DNA of 30,203 nucleotides from Gracilaria caudata (lineage: Eukaryota > Rhodophyta > Florideophyceae > Gracilariales > Gracilariaceae). The translations under genes and the position numbers were made by a program. Location of the stretch: contig JASCIV010000229.1 in NCBI GenBank assembly GCA_030374735.1, forward strand, positions 1-30,203, given 5' to 3'. Under the pieces are notes generated by a model, which made no database searches, had not been told where the DNA came from, and saw only the letters and a list, made by a program, of their open reading frames with translations. Of the stretch, positions 9,543 to 18,808 are shown in pieces; within the stretch, counting starts at the first letter, position 1; each line of letters opens with the position of its first letter.

Positions 9543-11216
9543 AGCCATGTGTATCTTGTAACGTTTTCTTTTGAACCGCTGTTCTGTCTTTGGTAAACGG
9601 ATGGGCAGTTTCTTGTTCCTTCTGCAGTTTGTGGGATCGGGTCTCGTTCATGAGCTTCTGAGCTTGCGGTGAAGTTTTTCCAGTTTGGTGGTGCGTGCAC
9701 TATCAACCACGTGCGGAGAATAGGTTTTGTTATTGTTGCATTGAATCGAGCATTGCAAGGGTCATGGAAGAACAGTATGTAATTTACCAACGTGTTCGGC
9801 AGCAGTGAAAGTTGGCATCATCTGTTTTGATGACGGCTCGTGACGAAAAGAACGAACTAGGTTACGGGTATTTTTGTCTCAGTTCTCGACTTTCGTTAGA
9901 TGGTGAGGGAAAGTCATGCAAAACGGGGTTGAATAACGCTCAGTTGACTTCTACCTGTGAAGATCTTGAAGTATAAACTCCCTGTTTACGGGAGAGACGA
10001 TGAACATTTTCGTGTTTCAATGACATGAATGCGTAAGAATAATCGTTCGCTGGGAAAGATAATAGTGCAAAAGCAGCTAGGCTCAACAGCGTCGGCTACT
10101 GCCCAAACTATAAACTACCGCATTAACTTTTTCGCTCTTCTAAGGTGCTATCTGCTTTCTCATGGATCCTTGCATTGAGCATCACTACCCGTGGCCCAAG
10201 CACAGCGGGCAAAGGACTTACCACGGAATTCCTCGTGCTGTAGCCAGCTCATGAGATGAAGAAGCGTGCAAACACGATAAGGTGACGCTCTGTATCCACA
10301 CGTCACTTTAGAACACGAGAGATTCTCTTGGCTAATCATGATCCTGATGATAATGCGTTTGAGTCAACATCAAAAGGAGAGATGTTCGCAAGTGTTCCTC
10401 ACACAAGCGGAAACACTGTCAGAGACATTATCTATTCTTTATTATGGGGCGCGCACATTAATTTCTCGTAAGAAAATGGGGTTCTTCAGTCAACTGCTGC
10501 CCCAACGAGCCACAAAAGCGTCTTCCAGAAACTTAGCCCCTGTTTGAAACATAATTAGACTCTCTCACAAAAAGTTCTTGGCCTTCCCAAAGATATTTTT
10601 CGTTGAAGGTTTGCCTCAGATTTCTAACAGAAAGCTGGTGTCCACACTAAAGGAGGGATGAAGAAGTTGTTCGTTGAGGCTTGATAACACATCTATGTAT
10701 ATCAGTTTATATTTCCAGGAAGGTCTCTGCTCAAGCCGTTCAAAATTTAGCTTTCTTCTGCCAGGAACGTGTTGAACCTGACATCTCATGTTCCCCAAGA
10801 ACTGTAGAAAACAAAGACAAAGAATCGTTTCGTGATCCCCTTCAGATTCCCCCCTAATTCTTTATCAAAGATATGATGGCATAAATACATCTAAGCAGCG
10901 TAATAACCGTATCCCATAACAAGCATCATGATGTAGTGTAGCTTTATATAGTACACTGTCACTCGACGACATTAAAAGCATCATCATTTGGGCAACTGTC
11001 CTCCTTGGGAGTGAGTCCATCAGAAATTCCCACATCTACAATGTCTGAAATTCTTTCCACACGTTCCTGGGAATGATACATGCATTGAAGCCTTTGTACC
11101 TCACTTGGTAGATGGATATATGCAGCTGTGAAATACGAGGGTGTTGTCGTCAAATACGAGCTTCTTTTGCCACTTGCGATGCCCTCAAGGGCTCTGATTA
11201 AACATTCAGGGTTTGA
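9543..11216. other. Gene-free stretch between PP2C and HAAO genes
   Basis: About 1.7 kb of fairly AT-rich DNA with only short frames and no recognisable domain, tRNA or repeat. The 3' ends of both flanking convergent genes should lie at its two edges. I see nothing else. Confidence 0.45.
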
Positions 11217-11747
11217 TTACGATGACGACACGCGCCGAGTTTGTTCCACAAATCCACATTTGTCACAAGTGCGTTTGCTCTGATCGCCGAAGTATTCGGA
11301 AATTATTGGAGGCAAGTCCTTGACAAGATTGGCACAGAAGAACTCCTTTCTATGCAACAGATTTCTACATGCAGCATTCTGGCAGTACCACTGAAGCGCA
11401 TCTATTTCTCCAGCACGTCGCTCTCTTTCAACGACTATTCCAATAGAATTAGGCTTTCGTTGTGGGGAGTGCGGAATGTTGGGAGGAAGACAAAACACAT
11501 CTCCAGCAGATATTGGAATGTCGTAGAACTCTCCGTTGTCCACCACGCGAAGAACCATTTCTCCTTCCAATTGATAGAACCACTCTTCCCCTTCTTCTAC
11601 ATGATAATCTGTTCGAGCATTTGGTCCAGCCACTACCATTACTTTGAATTCTCCATCACAGAGTAGTTTATTTCCAACTGGAGGTTTTAACAGGTGGCGA
11701 TTCTCATCCAACCACTTTTGAAGATTGAAGGCTTGGAACCGACCCAT
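11217..11747 (-). CDS. HAAO: 3-hydroxyanthranilate 3,4-dioxygenase
   Basis: This 176-residue cupin enzyme opens the ring of 3-hydroxyanthranilate to give 2-amino-3-carboxymuconate semialdehyde, the precursor of quinolinate and NAD in the kynurenine pathway. Visible signatures are GGPNxRxDYH-like VAGPNARTDYHVEEGEEWFY with iron ligands His49 and Glu55, QLEGEMVLRV, and LPPNIPHSPQR with the third ligand His93. Arg45 and Arg97 match substrate-binding arginines of the bacterial enzyme. The C-terminus carries cysteines in pairs (C122/C127 and C161/C164), as in the bacterial and fungal form with a second, rubredoxin-like iron site; here the first pair is Cx4C instead of the usual Cx2C. No intron or targeting peptide is seen, so it is probably cytosolic. 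It is divergent from the Tim9 gene. The length is typical for the short, single-cupin form. Confidence 0.95.
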   Translation of the reverse strand: MGRFQAFNLQKWLDENRHLLKPPVGNKLLCDGEFKVMVVAGPNARTDYHVEEGEEWFYQLEGEMVLRVVDNGEFYDIPISAGDVFCLPPNIPHSPQRKPNSIGIVVERERRAGEIDALQWYCQNAACRNLLHRKEFFCANLVKDLPPIISEYFGDQSKRTCDKCGFVEQTRRVSSS

Positions 11748-12177
11748 TGACTTGCAGGAATTGAATTCAGGTAGAACCTGTCAAAATTTATTCCAGTTTC
11801 TCCCTGGGGTACCGACGAATAAAGCAGTTCTGTATCCCTCCAGTTGAGAGAAAGAATGAAATCCCCCACTTGGGCGGTGGCGAAGTGTTCCCAGGGGGAG
11901 ACTTGTAAAAGGACTTCCGCGTAGGTGATCTCCAAACTTTTTCGCCCTCAGAAGCTTCAGTATTTATATTTAAAATAAGAATATAAGAAAAAAGCGATCA
12001 CCAGCCATGAGCGACAGATCCGGCTACATGGACACCGGCGGGCCAACGCCCGTGTCCCAATTTCGCCGAGTTCGCACCACAGACAACTAGTCGTTCTTTG
12101 GACCTCGTTCACTCCTGAAGTGGAGTTGGTTTAGTTCAAACAGTGAAGATCCGTGTTCAAGTTGTCGCAAATACGAA
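11748..12177. promoter_or_regulatory. Divergent promoter region of HAAO (-) and Tim9 (+)
   Basis: 430 bp separate the two start codons. An AT-rich TATA-like stretch lies around 11959-11985. A short frame begins at ATG 12007, and an imperfect hairpin lies at 12030-12057 (arms GGACACCGGCG and CGCCCGTGTCC, 10 of 11 pairing). If the Tim9 transcript starts just after the AT-rich stretch, both lie in its leader. Confidence 0.4.
12007..12090 (+). CDS. Short upstream ORF (27 aa) before Tim9
   Basis: The frame starts at ATG 12007, begins MSDRSGYMDTGG and stops at TAG 12088-12090, 87 bases before the Tim9 start. It is only visible, not proven to be translated. A GC-rich imperfect hairpin sits inside it. 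It may act as an upstream ORF limiting Tim9 translation, be an independent micropeptide, or be meaningless if transcription starts further downstream. Confidence 0.25.
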   Translation: MSDRSGYMDTGGPTPVSQFRRVRTTDN

Positions 12178-12603
12178 ATGGCAGGACTCGGTGGCATTGG
12201 GGGCTTTGGGGGCCTGGGGGGCATGAACTCTCAAGCTCAACAACAACAGGAACAAATGAGATTCATGGAAATGATGCAGGAGATGCAGGTTGCGGACTCG
12301 CTGAGAATGTACAATGAGCTAGTTCAGAAATGCTTCGGTCATTGCGTAGAGAACTTTCGATCAAGAAAGCTTGATGGCAAAGAGGTTTGTTCCTTACTCA
12401 TATCTGCGAACAGTAACACACTCGACTTGAAAAGAGTCCCTAACTTACAGTTTTGTTCCATGTTTTCTACGAATGAGCAGGAAGCATGCATCGTTCGCTG
12501 CTGCCAAAAGTTTTTGAAGTTCACACAAAGAGCGACACAGCGCTTTCAAGAGCATCAACAAGAAATGGCGGAAGAGGCAGCTAAAGCGCAGCAAGGCAAG
12601 TGA
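12178..12603 (+). CDS. TIM9: Mitochondrial import chaperone Tim9, two exons
   Basis: Exon 1 is 12178-12384 and exon 2 is 12481-12603, giving a 109-residue small Tim protein. After splicing, the twin CX3C motifs are CFGHC and CIVRC, separated by 15 residues as in Tim9 of yeast and animals. The flanks also match Tim9 (KLDGKE before the second motif; FLKFTQRATQRFQEHQ after it). With Tim10 it forms a hexameric chaperone in the intermembrane space that carries hydrophobic precursors to TIM22. Import of this class uses Mia40-driven disulfide formation, so no presequence is expected. The N-terminus carries an unusual Gly/Leu-rich extension (residues 1-16) followed by a Gln run. Confidence 0.93.
   Translation: MAGLGGIGGFGGLGGMNSQAQQQQEQMRFMEMMQEMQVADSLRMYNELVQKCFGHCVENFRSRKLDGKEVCSLLISANSNTLDLKRVPNLQFCSMFSTNEQEACIVRCCQKFLKFTQRATQRFQEHQQEMAEEAAKAQQGK
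12385..12480 (+). other. Intron of the Tim9 gene (96 nt)
   Basis: The donor is GTTTGT and the acceptor GAGCAG, with a possible branch site CTAAC at 12440-12444. Removing it restores the normal 15-residue spacing between CX3C motifs. It is a multiple of three with no in-frame stop. Alternative acceptors (TTACAG at 12450, GAG at 12477) also keep the frame but give worse spacing. Confidence 0.85.
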
Positions 12604-13437
12604 CCGTGAGCTTGTTCATACATTTCTATAAATGATCAACGCGATTATGCCCCATCCACAGATATGCACACAGGGACAGGTAGGTTGGGAATCCCAGCGA
12701 TTCCCAGCGAAAAAGTGCATGAGAAACGGATCTCACCGCGTTTGACTGTAACTCTTGAGTTCGGTTGTAGCTATGTGAGCAGCGTTTCAGCGTGGCCATA
12801 GTGCGACCACTGCACAAAAGTTCCGGTCATTGCTAATCGCAGCCAGGTTCTTTAGGATATTCACTCCTTTGCATATCTACATGCTCTGCGGAGATGTCTT
12901 ACGCTGCAGAAAAAGGTCATCCTTTGTTGACGTAAACCATAACGCTTCATGTCTGAGAACAAGCATACTATCTAGAAAGCAAGATCCCGTTGTCACCGTT
13001 TGGTTTTAAACTTACAAATGGGGACAAAGTGCAGCGTTCAGCTTTGGAGTTTGGACGGCAAGCTTCACGGATTTCGCAATACGCTAGAATTACAAGGGTA
13101 CGCCGGTGCCAAGGTGTACGCGTGACAACTGTCACCCGAGGTGAAATGACGCATGTGGAGATGCCTTTGAAGTCATCGACTGTTGAGAGCGTCACTTTGC
13201 GCAACAGTCTGCACCGGTAAAACCTTTTTAGCACCTCCTGTGTATGGATTCGCATTCCGAAAGCATGCGTATCCTTCTCTGTTCTGGTGGAGGCACAGCA
13301 TCCTTGTGCACATATATGAGAGTTGGTCTTTACTAGTCCCTTCTAGAAGTACAGGTAGTTGCTTGAAGCTAAGGTTAGGGTTGCCCTTATACATTTTGTC
13401 CCCCTGAGTTGGATTCCTCTGGCCGAACTCAAGTCCA
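12604..13437. other. Intergenic region between Tim9 and the deaminase gene
   Basis: No supported gene. Short frames on both strands lack domains. It must contain the Tim9 3' end and the promoter and leader of the downstream deaminase. I see no clear TATA box. Confidence 0.4.
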
Positions 13438-14808
13438 ATGAAGCCTGCCGATATCGAAATTCGTGCGAGGTGGGTGCTTCCCATTGCACCTGACGAGAAT
13501 GTCGCTCTCTATCAGTACTCTGTCATCGTGAGCGAGGGCAGGATTTTGGATATACTTCCATCCCAAGAAGTGCATGAGAAGTACAACCCCTCGGAGTGCG
13601 TGGAACGACCGAACAGCATAGTGCTACCTGGCCTTATCAATGCTCACACTCATTCCGGTATGACCGTAATGAGAGGTCGTGCGGATGACCAACCCCTCTT
13701 GAAATGGCTCCATGAGACTGTCTGGCCCATAGAACAAGCAATGGCGTGTGAGGAGGAATTTTGTGAAGATGGAGCACTCTTGGCTGCGGCTGAAATGATC
13801 CGCGGCGGAGTTACTTGTTTTTCAGATATGTATTTCTTCCCAGGCGCAGGCGCGAAGGCCGCCCTCAGAGCTGGCATACGGGCCGTGATCGGAATTGTTT
13901 TCCTACAGTTTCCATCTGGATACGCATCGAGCGTAGAAGAATATGAATCTCGAGGAGAAGAGACCATGATGCGCTTCAAAGATGAGCCCTTGATACACTT
14001 CACATATGCACCCCACGCTCCCTACACAGTGCCGTCAACCACATGGCTGCGACTTGGACATCTTTCACGTGAGAAAGGAATCCCGATCCACACCCATCTG
14101 CATGAAACAACAGACGAATGTACTGCAAGTCTAGCGTTGGACAGAACTAATCCTGCTTGCCATACCAGTGAGGAAAACTGCCATCCCATAGAAGATTTCA
14201 ATCGGAAAGGAATTCTGGGGCCCAACTTCATTGGTGCGCACATGGTTCATCTAACAGATGATGAGATTGCTCTATGTGCAGAGAAAGGTGTACATGTTGC
14301 CCACTGCCCTACTTCAAACGCCAAGCTCGCCTCTGGATTCTGTCCTGTCCATAAGCTAATCAAAGCTGGGATAAATGTTGCACTAGGGACAGATTCGGCC
14401 TGCAGCAATAACTCTCTGGATATGCTGTCAGAAATGAAAATGGCCGCGTTGCTAACAAAGTGCGTAGCAGGCGATCCCACACTCATTCCAGCACCTATGG
14501 CTATCCGCATGGCGACAATAAATGGCGCGCGTGCATTTGGACTTGAGAGCATAACTGGAAGTCTAGAAATAGGAAAGTCAGCTGATCTTATTTGTATTGA
14601 TGTGGAAACTCATGCGGGGAATACTCCAGTTTATGATCCTCACTCGGCTGTTGTTTACGCCGCTTCTCGTGAAGACGTAACAGATGTTATGGTCGCGGGT
14701 AATTTCCTCCTGAAAAACAAGTTACACTGTACTTTGGACTTGGGTGATGTGTTACGTCGAGCAAATCACTGGAGAACAAGAATTATCAAAGATATTCCGC
14801 TTAACTGA
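13438..14808 (+). CDS. mtaD: MTA/SAH deaminase-like amidohydrolase
   Basis: This 456-residue enzyme belongs to the amidohydrolase superfamily, 5-methylthioadenosine/S-adenosylhomocysteine deaminase group. It shows the HxH metal motif (INAHTHSGM, His70 and His72) and the group-typical MRGxADDxPLxxWL-like segment. HTHLHET (His220, Glu223) follows, then AHxxHLTxxE, VAHCPTSNAKLASG and GTDSACSNNSLDM with the catalytic Asp. The C-terminal part returns to the beta-sandwich typical of the family (GKSADLICID). The family removes ammonia from the adenine ring of SAH, MTA or related adenosines, giving the inosyl product. Length and uninterrupted frame resemble bacterial enzymes. No targeting peptide is obvious. 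Exact substrate (SAH, MTA, guanine-like or other) cannot be fixed from sequence. Confidence 0.9.
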   Translation: MKPADIEIRARWVLPIAPDENVALYQYSVIVSEGRILDILPSQEVHEKYNPSECVERPNSIVLPGLINAHTHSGMTVMRGRADDQPLLKWLHETVWPIEQAMACEEEFCEDGALLAAAEMIRGGVTCFSDMYFFPGAGAKAALRAGIRAVIGIVFLQFPSGYASSVEEYESRGEETMMRFKDEPLIHFTYAPHAPYTVPSTTWLRLGHLSREKGIPIHTHLHETTDECTASLALDRTNPACHTSEENCHPIEDFNRKGILGPNFIGAHMVHLTDDEIALCAEKGVHVAHCPTSNAKLASGFCPVHKLIKAGINVALGTDSACSNNSLDMLSEMKMAALLTKCVAGDPTLIPAPMAIRMATINGARAFGLESITGSLEIGKSADLICIDVETHAGNTPVYDPHSAVVYAASREDVTDVMVAGNFLLKNKLHCTLDLGDVLRRANHWRTRIIKDIPLN

Positions 14809-15437
14809 GAAAGGTGCTGTCTTCCAGTTCTGTAGAAAAGTAACAGTGCGACCGAGCCATTAGGTTAGAATATGACGGGAGGAACAATGACCCTTGTTCA
14901 TATTTGCATGACGATGCGGAGAAAGAAACTGCCGCAGACTTTCTGACCCATCGATGTCTTCTGGGCCATTGAGGAAGCTGAGTCCAGTCGATTCCCTTGG
15001 GATTTCCGTACGTAAACCCCATGCTCACTTCTATTGGAATTTCTTGCAGAGGCCCGATGGTTTAGTTTGGAAAGCAAACTCGAGAAAAGCAGCCGCATTC
15101 CAGACGGCTCGCGCAGAAATTCGATTGCTTTCAACGCCTCCACGGGTACTGGTGACAAGCATTTAGTATAGTACCAGTGTCCAACGGTCTACTGCTGCCC
15201 AGTATATCCTTCAGATATGTGCATGATCCAGAACTTGCTGTGTGCACTTTGCATACTTCAAAGTGATAATGCATGAGATTAAGCAGGAGACAAAGCGGAG
15301 GTATACAGAAAACGAAACACTGATATGTTCTGGCGAAAGAGTCTTTGGAGGTCTTTAGGAGTGTTTGCCACCATGGAATGGAATATCTCGTCCGATGTGG
15401 CTTATGTTGCTCTCCCTCCATCATATATAGGAAGAGT
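14809..15437. other. Intergenic region between convergent deaminase and Elongin-C genes
   Basis: About 630 bp without a supported gene. It should hold the two 3' ends. No repeat or RNA gene recognised. Confidence 0.4.
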
Positions 15438-15809
15438 TCACATTTCGAGATATCTTGCGCAAATGTAGATTTCGATAGAAAGTTCGGGCTGAATCTCAAA
15501 CACTTCGACGAACGAATCGATGAAAGAGGAGTTTCCAGTGTCCCTACCACATGTCACAGGGCCAGTTCCCCCTCTGCTTCGAAAACGGGGAATGTAATAA
15601 AAGTACTGGCATATGCGTTCAAGCACCCTTCCCTTCACATGGGGTAGATGCACAACTCGCGTTCTCGACTCCTTAAAGGAACTATTCATCATTGTTTGAA
15701 TCACAGCAGAAACCATTGCGTACTTCGCTTCAACTGTAAACTCAAATCCGTCTCCTGAGACAAGCCTGATAAGTCCCTCAGGGACTGCCTTTTCTTCAGC
15801 TTGATTCAT
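15438..15809 (-). CDS. ELOC: Elongin-C (SKP1/BTB fold adaptor)
   Basis: From the only in-frame ATG (15809) the protein has 123 residues. It aligns along the length of Elongin-C: IRLVSGDGFEF, AMVSAVIQTMM, VVHLPHVKGRVLERICQYFYY, and the C-terminal FEIQPELSIEIYICARYLEM corresponding to [20 protein letters not shown] in animals. Elongin-C pairs with Elongin-B and links BC-box proteins to Cullin-2/5 ubiquitin ligases; it also takes part in RNA polymerase II elongation complexes. Between QYFYY and FEIQPE the loop is about 18 residues longer than in human. A possible 45-nt in-frame intron (15503-15547, GTAGGG to CGAAG) would remove 15 of these. Otherwise it is a lineage-specific loop extension. Frame continues upstream of the ATG from a TTG codon, which I do not take as the start. 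Confidence 0.9.
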   Translation of the reverse strand: MNQAEEKAVPEGLIRLVSGDGFEFTVEAKYAMVSAVIQTMMNSSFKESRTRVVHLPHVKGRVLERICQYFYYIPRFRSRGGTGPVTCGRDTGNSSFIDSFVEVFEIQPELSIEIYICARYLEM

Positions 15810-16708
15810 CCGGGTTGTTGTCGATCTAGCTCCTTCCCCAAAAGATACAAAACCTTCGCTTTGCTTCGAGACCAAACGATACGGTAGGTGGTTTGCACGA
15901 TGCTATCTCAATAATCGCAACAAGAATTTGGCGAGAGGGCTGGACAGCCTTTTCTAATTGCAAGAACCAAAACAAAAGAAAACCTTAGCACTCCATTTAC
16001 CAGGTGCCTGTACCCTTCGTGCAACCCCTAGGGCTACTGTTGTAACAGGTAAGGCTCACACATTTGTCTTGACATTTTTATCGCACCAAGGTTCAACTGC
16101 GACAGTCGTCGTTCGTTGGATGCACCCCTAGAGCTAGTGTGCCAATAAATGAGAGAGGGAGAGCTAGAGGTGGTGTGCGAAGATAACGCAAACCCCCTAC
16201 GTATATGCAAAACATTTTTTGACTATCCCGAAGACGCAGGATACATGCAAGCCCCGCTTCTCACTTGACAACTGCCTTCTGGTCTTCCCGTTGACGGGAT
16301 CCGCGCATAGGTTCGCATTGAAAGAGTATCATATATGACGATCCTCGGTAAGATGCCGTGAGTTCGACGGCTCTGCTTTCGACCCTCAACTAGGGGGCTT
16401 TATTCGTCACGGCGTGCAACACAAGTGGCAGACGGCAACTCGTTATTATTGTAAGATAACGTATTGACATTATCGCCACTGATAACTACCAGAAGTGTAC
16501 TTCGCCTGGTTTGCGACTCCAAGTTAGCTATCTGCCACACTTCAGGTCTCATAATTGTGACGGACATCTTTAGATCGGACCGGTAGGCTTCTTCACCTTC
16601 TTCGCCTCCTTCGCCTTCTTCGCCAAGTTGCATTTCGATTGCCTTCCAAGATCAATTATCGTTGGCAATAGGGGAAATCCCGGAAACCAGGAAGCTTTGC
16701 ATCGCAGT
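15810..16708. promoter_or_regulatory. Divergent intergenic region between Elongin-C (-) and TraB (+)
   Basis: About 900 bp holding the promoters of both genes. A CTTCNCC-type triplet-periodic run lies at 16588-16624, just upstream of the TraB gene. A small minus-strand frame across it (16400-16633) owes its Glu/Gly-rich start to this simple repeat and is not called as a gene. No TATA box is clear. Confidence 0.35.
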
Positions 16709-17626
16709 ATGATAGCGCGACGAACTATGACGATTCTGTCGCGTCAGAGCGTGAGTCGCAACCGCTGTTCCCTGGATAACGTAACACTCGCCCGTTACAA
16801 GCACTCGTATTCTTCTCGGAGCACAGCCCTTCTTGAATCTAAGTATGGAACAGTTCATCTCTTAGGTACAATGCATATAGCAGAAGCATCTGCAGATGCG
16901 ACTCGTAATCTTATTACCCGCGAGTATGAGAAAGGCACTTTGGGTGCCGTCTTCCTTGAACTTGATCAAGACCGTTTTGACCGCCTGAAGAAAGCATCTT
17001 CCACACCAGACGAATCACTTCTTTCACATGCTCTTAAAATACTTTCCAGTCGTAAAAGGCCTCTCGCTGGGCTTATGGAATTGGGTATTGGTAGTATCTA
17101 CCGTGCTTTGCATCGCTTAGGCTTCGCTAGCGGTGTGGATTTTAAGGCCGCTATCCAAACCGCTGAGGATCGTGAAGTACCCATAGTCCTCGGCGATCAG
17201 GAACTGCGAACAACAATGCGCCGCCTTGGAGAAGGACTTCGGAGTGATTTCGATTTACAGCGAATGATGGCCATTCTCATGGCCCGCTCGAATTCACAGA
17301 CCCCTGAGTCTCCATTGGAACGTAAATTGGGGGAAGCCTTCCATGCTATGGCGTCAGGAGACGTTACTACAGGTCAAGCTAAATTGGCAGAACTCATCGA
17401 TCACGATACGGTGCACCAACTTCTAGAACCCATGCGCATATTCACACCGAATGTAGCCCGTGCAATGCTGTACGAACGCGATGTCATAATGGCAGAGAAC
17501 TTGATCAAAGCAGCAAAAGATTTACCGAAGGAGAAGAATGTGATTGTCGGAATTGTAGGTTTGGCTCATATTGAAGGTATCGCGGACGAATGGGATTTGC
17601 AGACAGAAAATGTGGAGCAGGTGTAA
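16709..17626 (+). CDS. TraB-family protein, probably mitochondrial
   Basis: The first ATG in frame is 16709; the open frame extends upstream to a TTG but without ATG. The protein has 305 residues. It opens with a Ser/Arg-rich, acid-poor presequence (MIARRTMTILSRQ onward) typical of mitochondrial import. The TraB/PrgY/GumN domain then begins with VHLLGTMHIAEAS (GxxH-type motif, His56) and FLELDQDRF. It ends with IVGIVGLAHIEGIADEW, the second His motif (His287). These conserved His and Glu residues are shared with TIKI-type metalloproteases, so a metallohydrolase role is possible. Eukaryotic TRABD proteins are linked to the mitochondrial outer membrane. No C-terminal membrane anchor is visible here, unlike many eukaryotic members. 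Function of the group is poorly defined. Confidence 0.85.
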   Translation: MIARRTMTILSRQSVSRNRCSLDNVTLARYKHSYSSRSTALLESKYGTVHLLGTMHIAEASADATRNLITREYEKGTLGAVFLELDQDRFDRLKKASSTPDESLLSHALKILSSRKRPLAGLMELGIGSIYRALHRLGFASGVDFKAAIQTAEDREVPIVLGDQELRTTMRRLGEGLRSDFDLQRMMAILMARSNSQTPESPLERKLGEAFHAMASGDVTTGQAKLAELIDHDTVHQLLEPMRIFTPNVARAMLYERDVIMAENLIKAAKDLPKEKNVIVGIVGLAHIEGIADEWDLQTENVEQV

Positions 17627-18808
17627 CAAATCAGAAGAAACTACCGGAAGGATTTTGTTTTATGTTTGTGACGCAGATACTGATCCCAGAACCTTTCAAT
17701 GTTCAAAATGATTCTCCTCGAAAGATCTTTGGACTTTGTCAAGTCCATCTTCAATCTTTTCGGCCCTTTTCAAGGGCTAGTGTCGTCTTACTTCTTGAAC
17801 AATTTCAAACAGATCAGTTGTTGTTCACTGTTTAACGGTGCCAAGGTCCTTTGATATCATTTGTGGACACGCCATTTCTGCACCGCTGCAGTGGTTGCGA
17901 TGCATTTCCCTAGTTTGTACTTTCTGCTTTCGTTTCGATTTATCCTGTTTAGTATCGTGAATATCCATTATGGCCTTTCAGCTTGACATGCGATGGCTAA
18001 TTTCTTGTGCTAATCTTGCGATTACGGTAAATGTTTCCGTAGAGTCTACGGCGCAGACTACGCTCAGCGCATGGCATGCAAAATGGCAAGGACAAGCGAG
18101 CATGTCTCGTTCACGCGATGTGCCTTCCTCCCATTTAAATTTCATCGGTCGGAGAAATGAGTTCACAATCGGGACTTCCGACATGTGCGCGTTCCTCTGT
18201 TGTGAAGATTTCTAACAATGAATTCAGTTATCGCTTCACAGGCTAGGGGCATTGCCCTAGAAGAATCAGTAAGGCGTCAAAAACAGAGCGTCATTAACCT
18301 CAAAGCCCCTTTTCTTTGTACATTCAAGGATGTCAAAGATGTTGACAACATACACACCGATGGAGATGCTCCTGGTTTGCAGCTCTGGTTTTTGGCCTCC
18401 ATTGGAGATCTAGCTGCGTATTCGCTTTGCTCGTATGACGGATCGGATCAAAGACAGGAAAACCACGAGAGGCGAATTGCACGCGCAGTAACGATCACCA
18501 ACAAGCGCGCTGTTTTTGTCGTATCTTGTTCCGTCCACGATTCGAATTCAGTCTGAAAAATCTCTAGCAATCTTCTAACAGAGGCTGTTGCAGCCCCCTG
18601 GTGATGTGCCTTTGTACGAAACAGCAAAGGACGAGACAAGGAATGGTCTTGAGGTCATTTGAATGTAATCTGTGGTCATTGATATACCCCGCCTGCACTC
18701 AGTCTGACGACGCGAATTTGCCTATGGTTCACATTTCATCCATTTGCTTCATGGGATGATATCGAAATCCAGCTTCTGTTCTACCTCCGTATTCATGCAT
18801 CAAAGAAA
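17627..18808. other. Intergenic region with two weak small ORFs
   Basis: Two consecutive plus-strand frames (17970-18215, 81 aa; 18218-18556, 112 aa, starting 2 bases after the first stop) are the longest in this stretch. Neither has a recognisable domain, signal peptide or clear coding composition. They might be parts of one gene split by an intron or decay, but I cannot support that. The BASS promoter should lie near the right-hand end; no TATA box is clear. Confidence 0.3.

Noticed and set aside
16400..16633. Minus-strand ORF starting with a Glu/Gly-rich run
   Set aside because: The run is the reverse reading of a CTTCNCC simple repeat, and the rest has no coding look. It lies in the promoter of the TraB gene.
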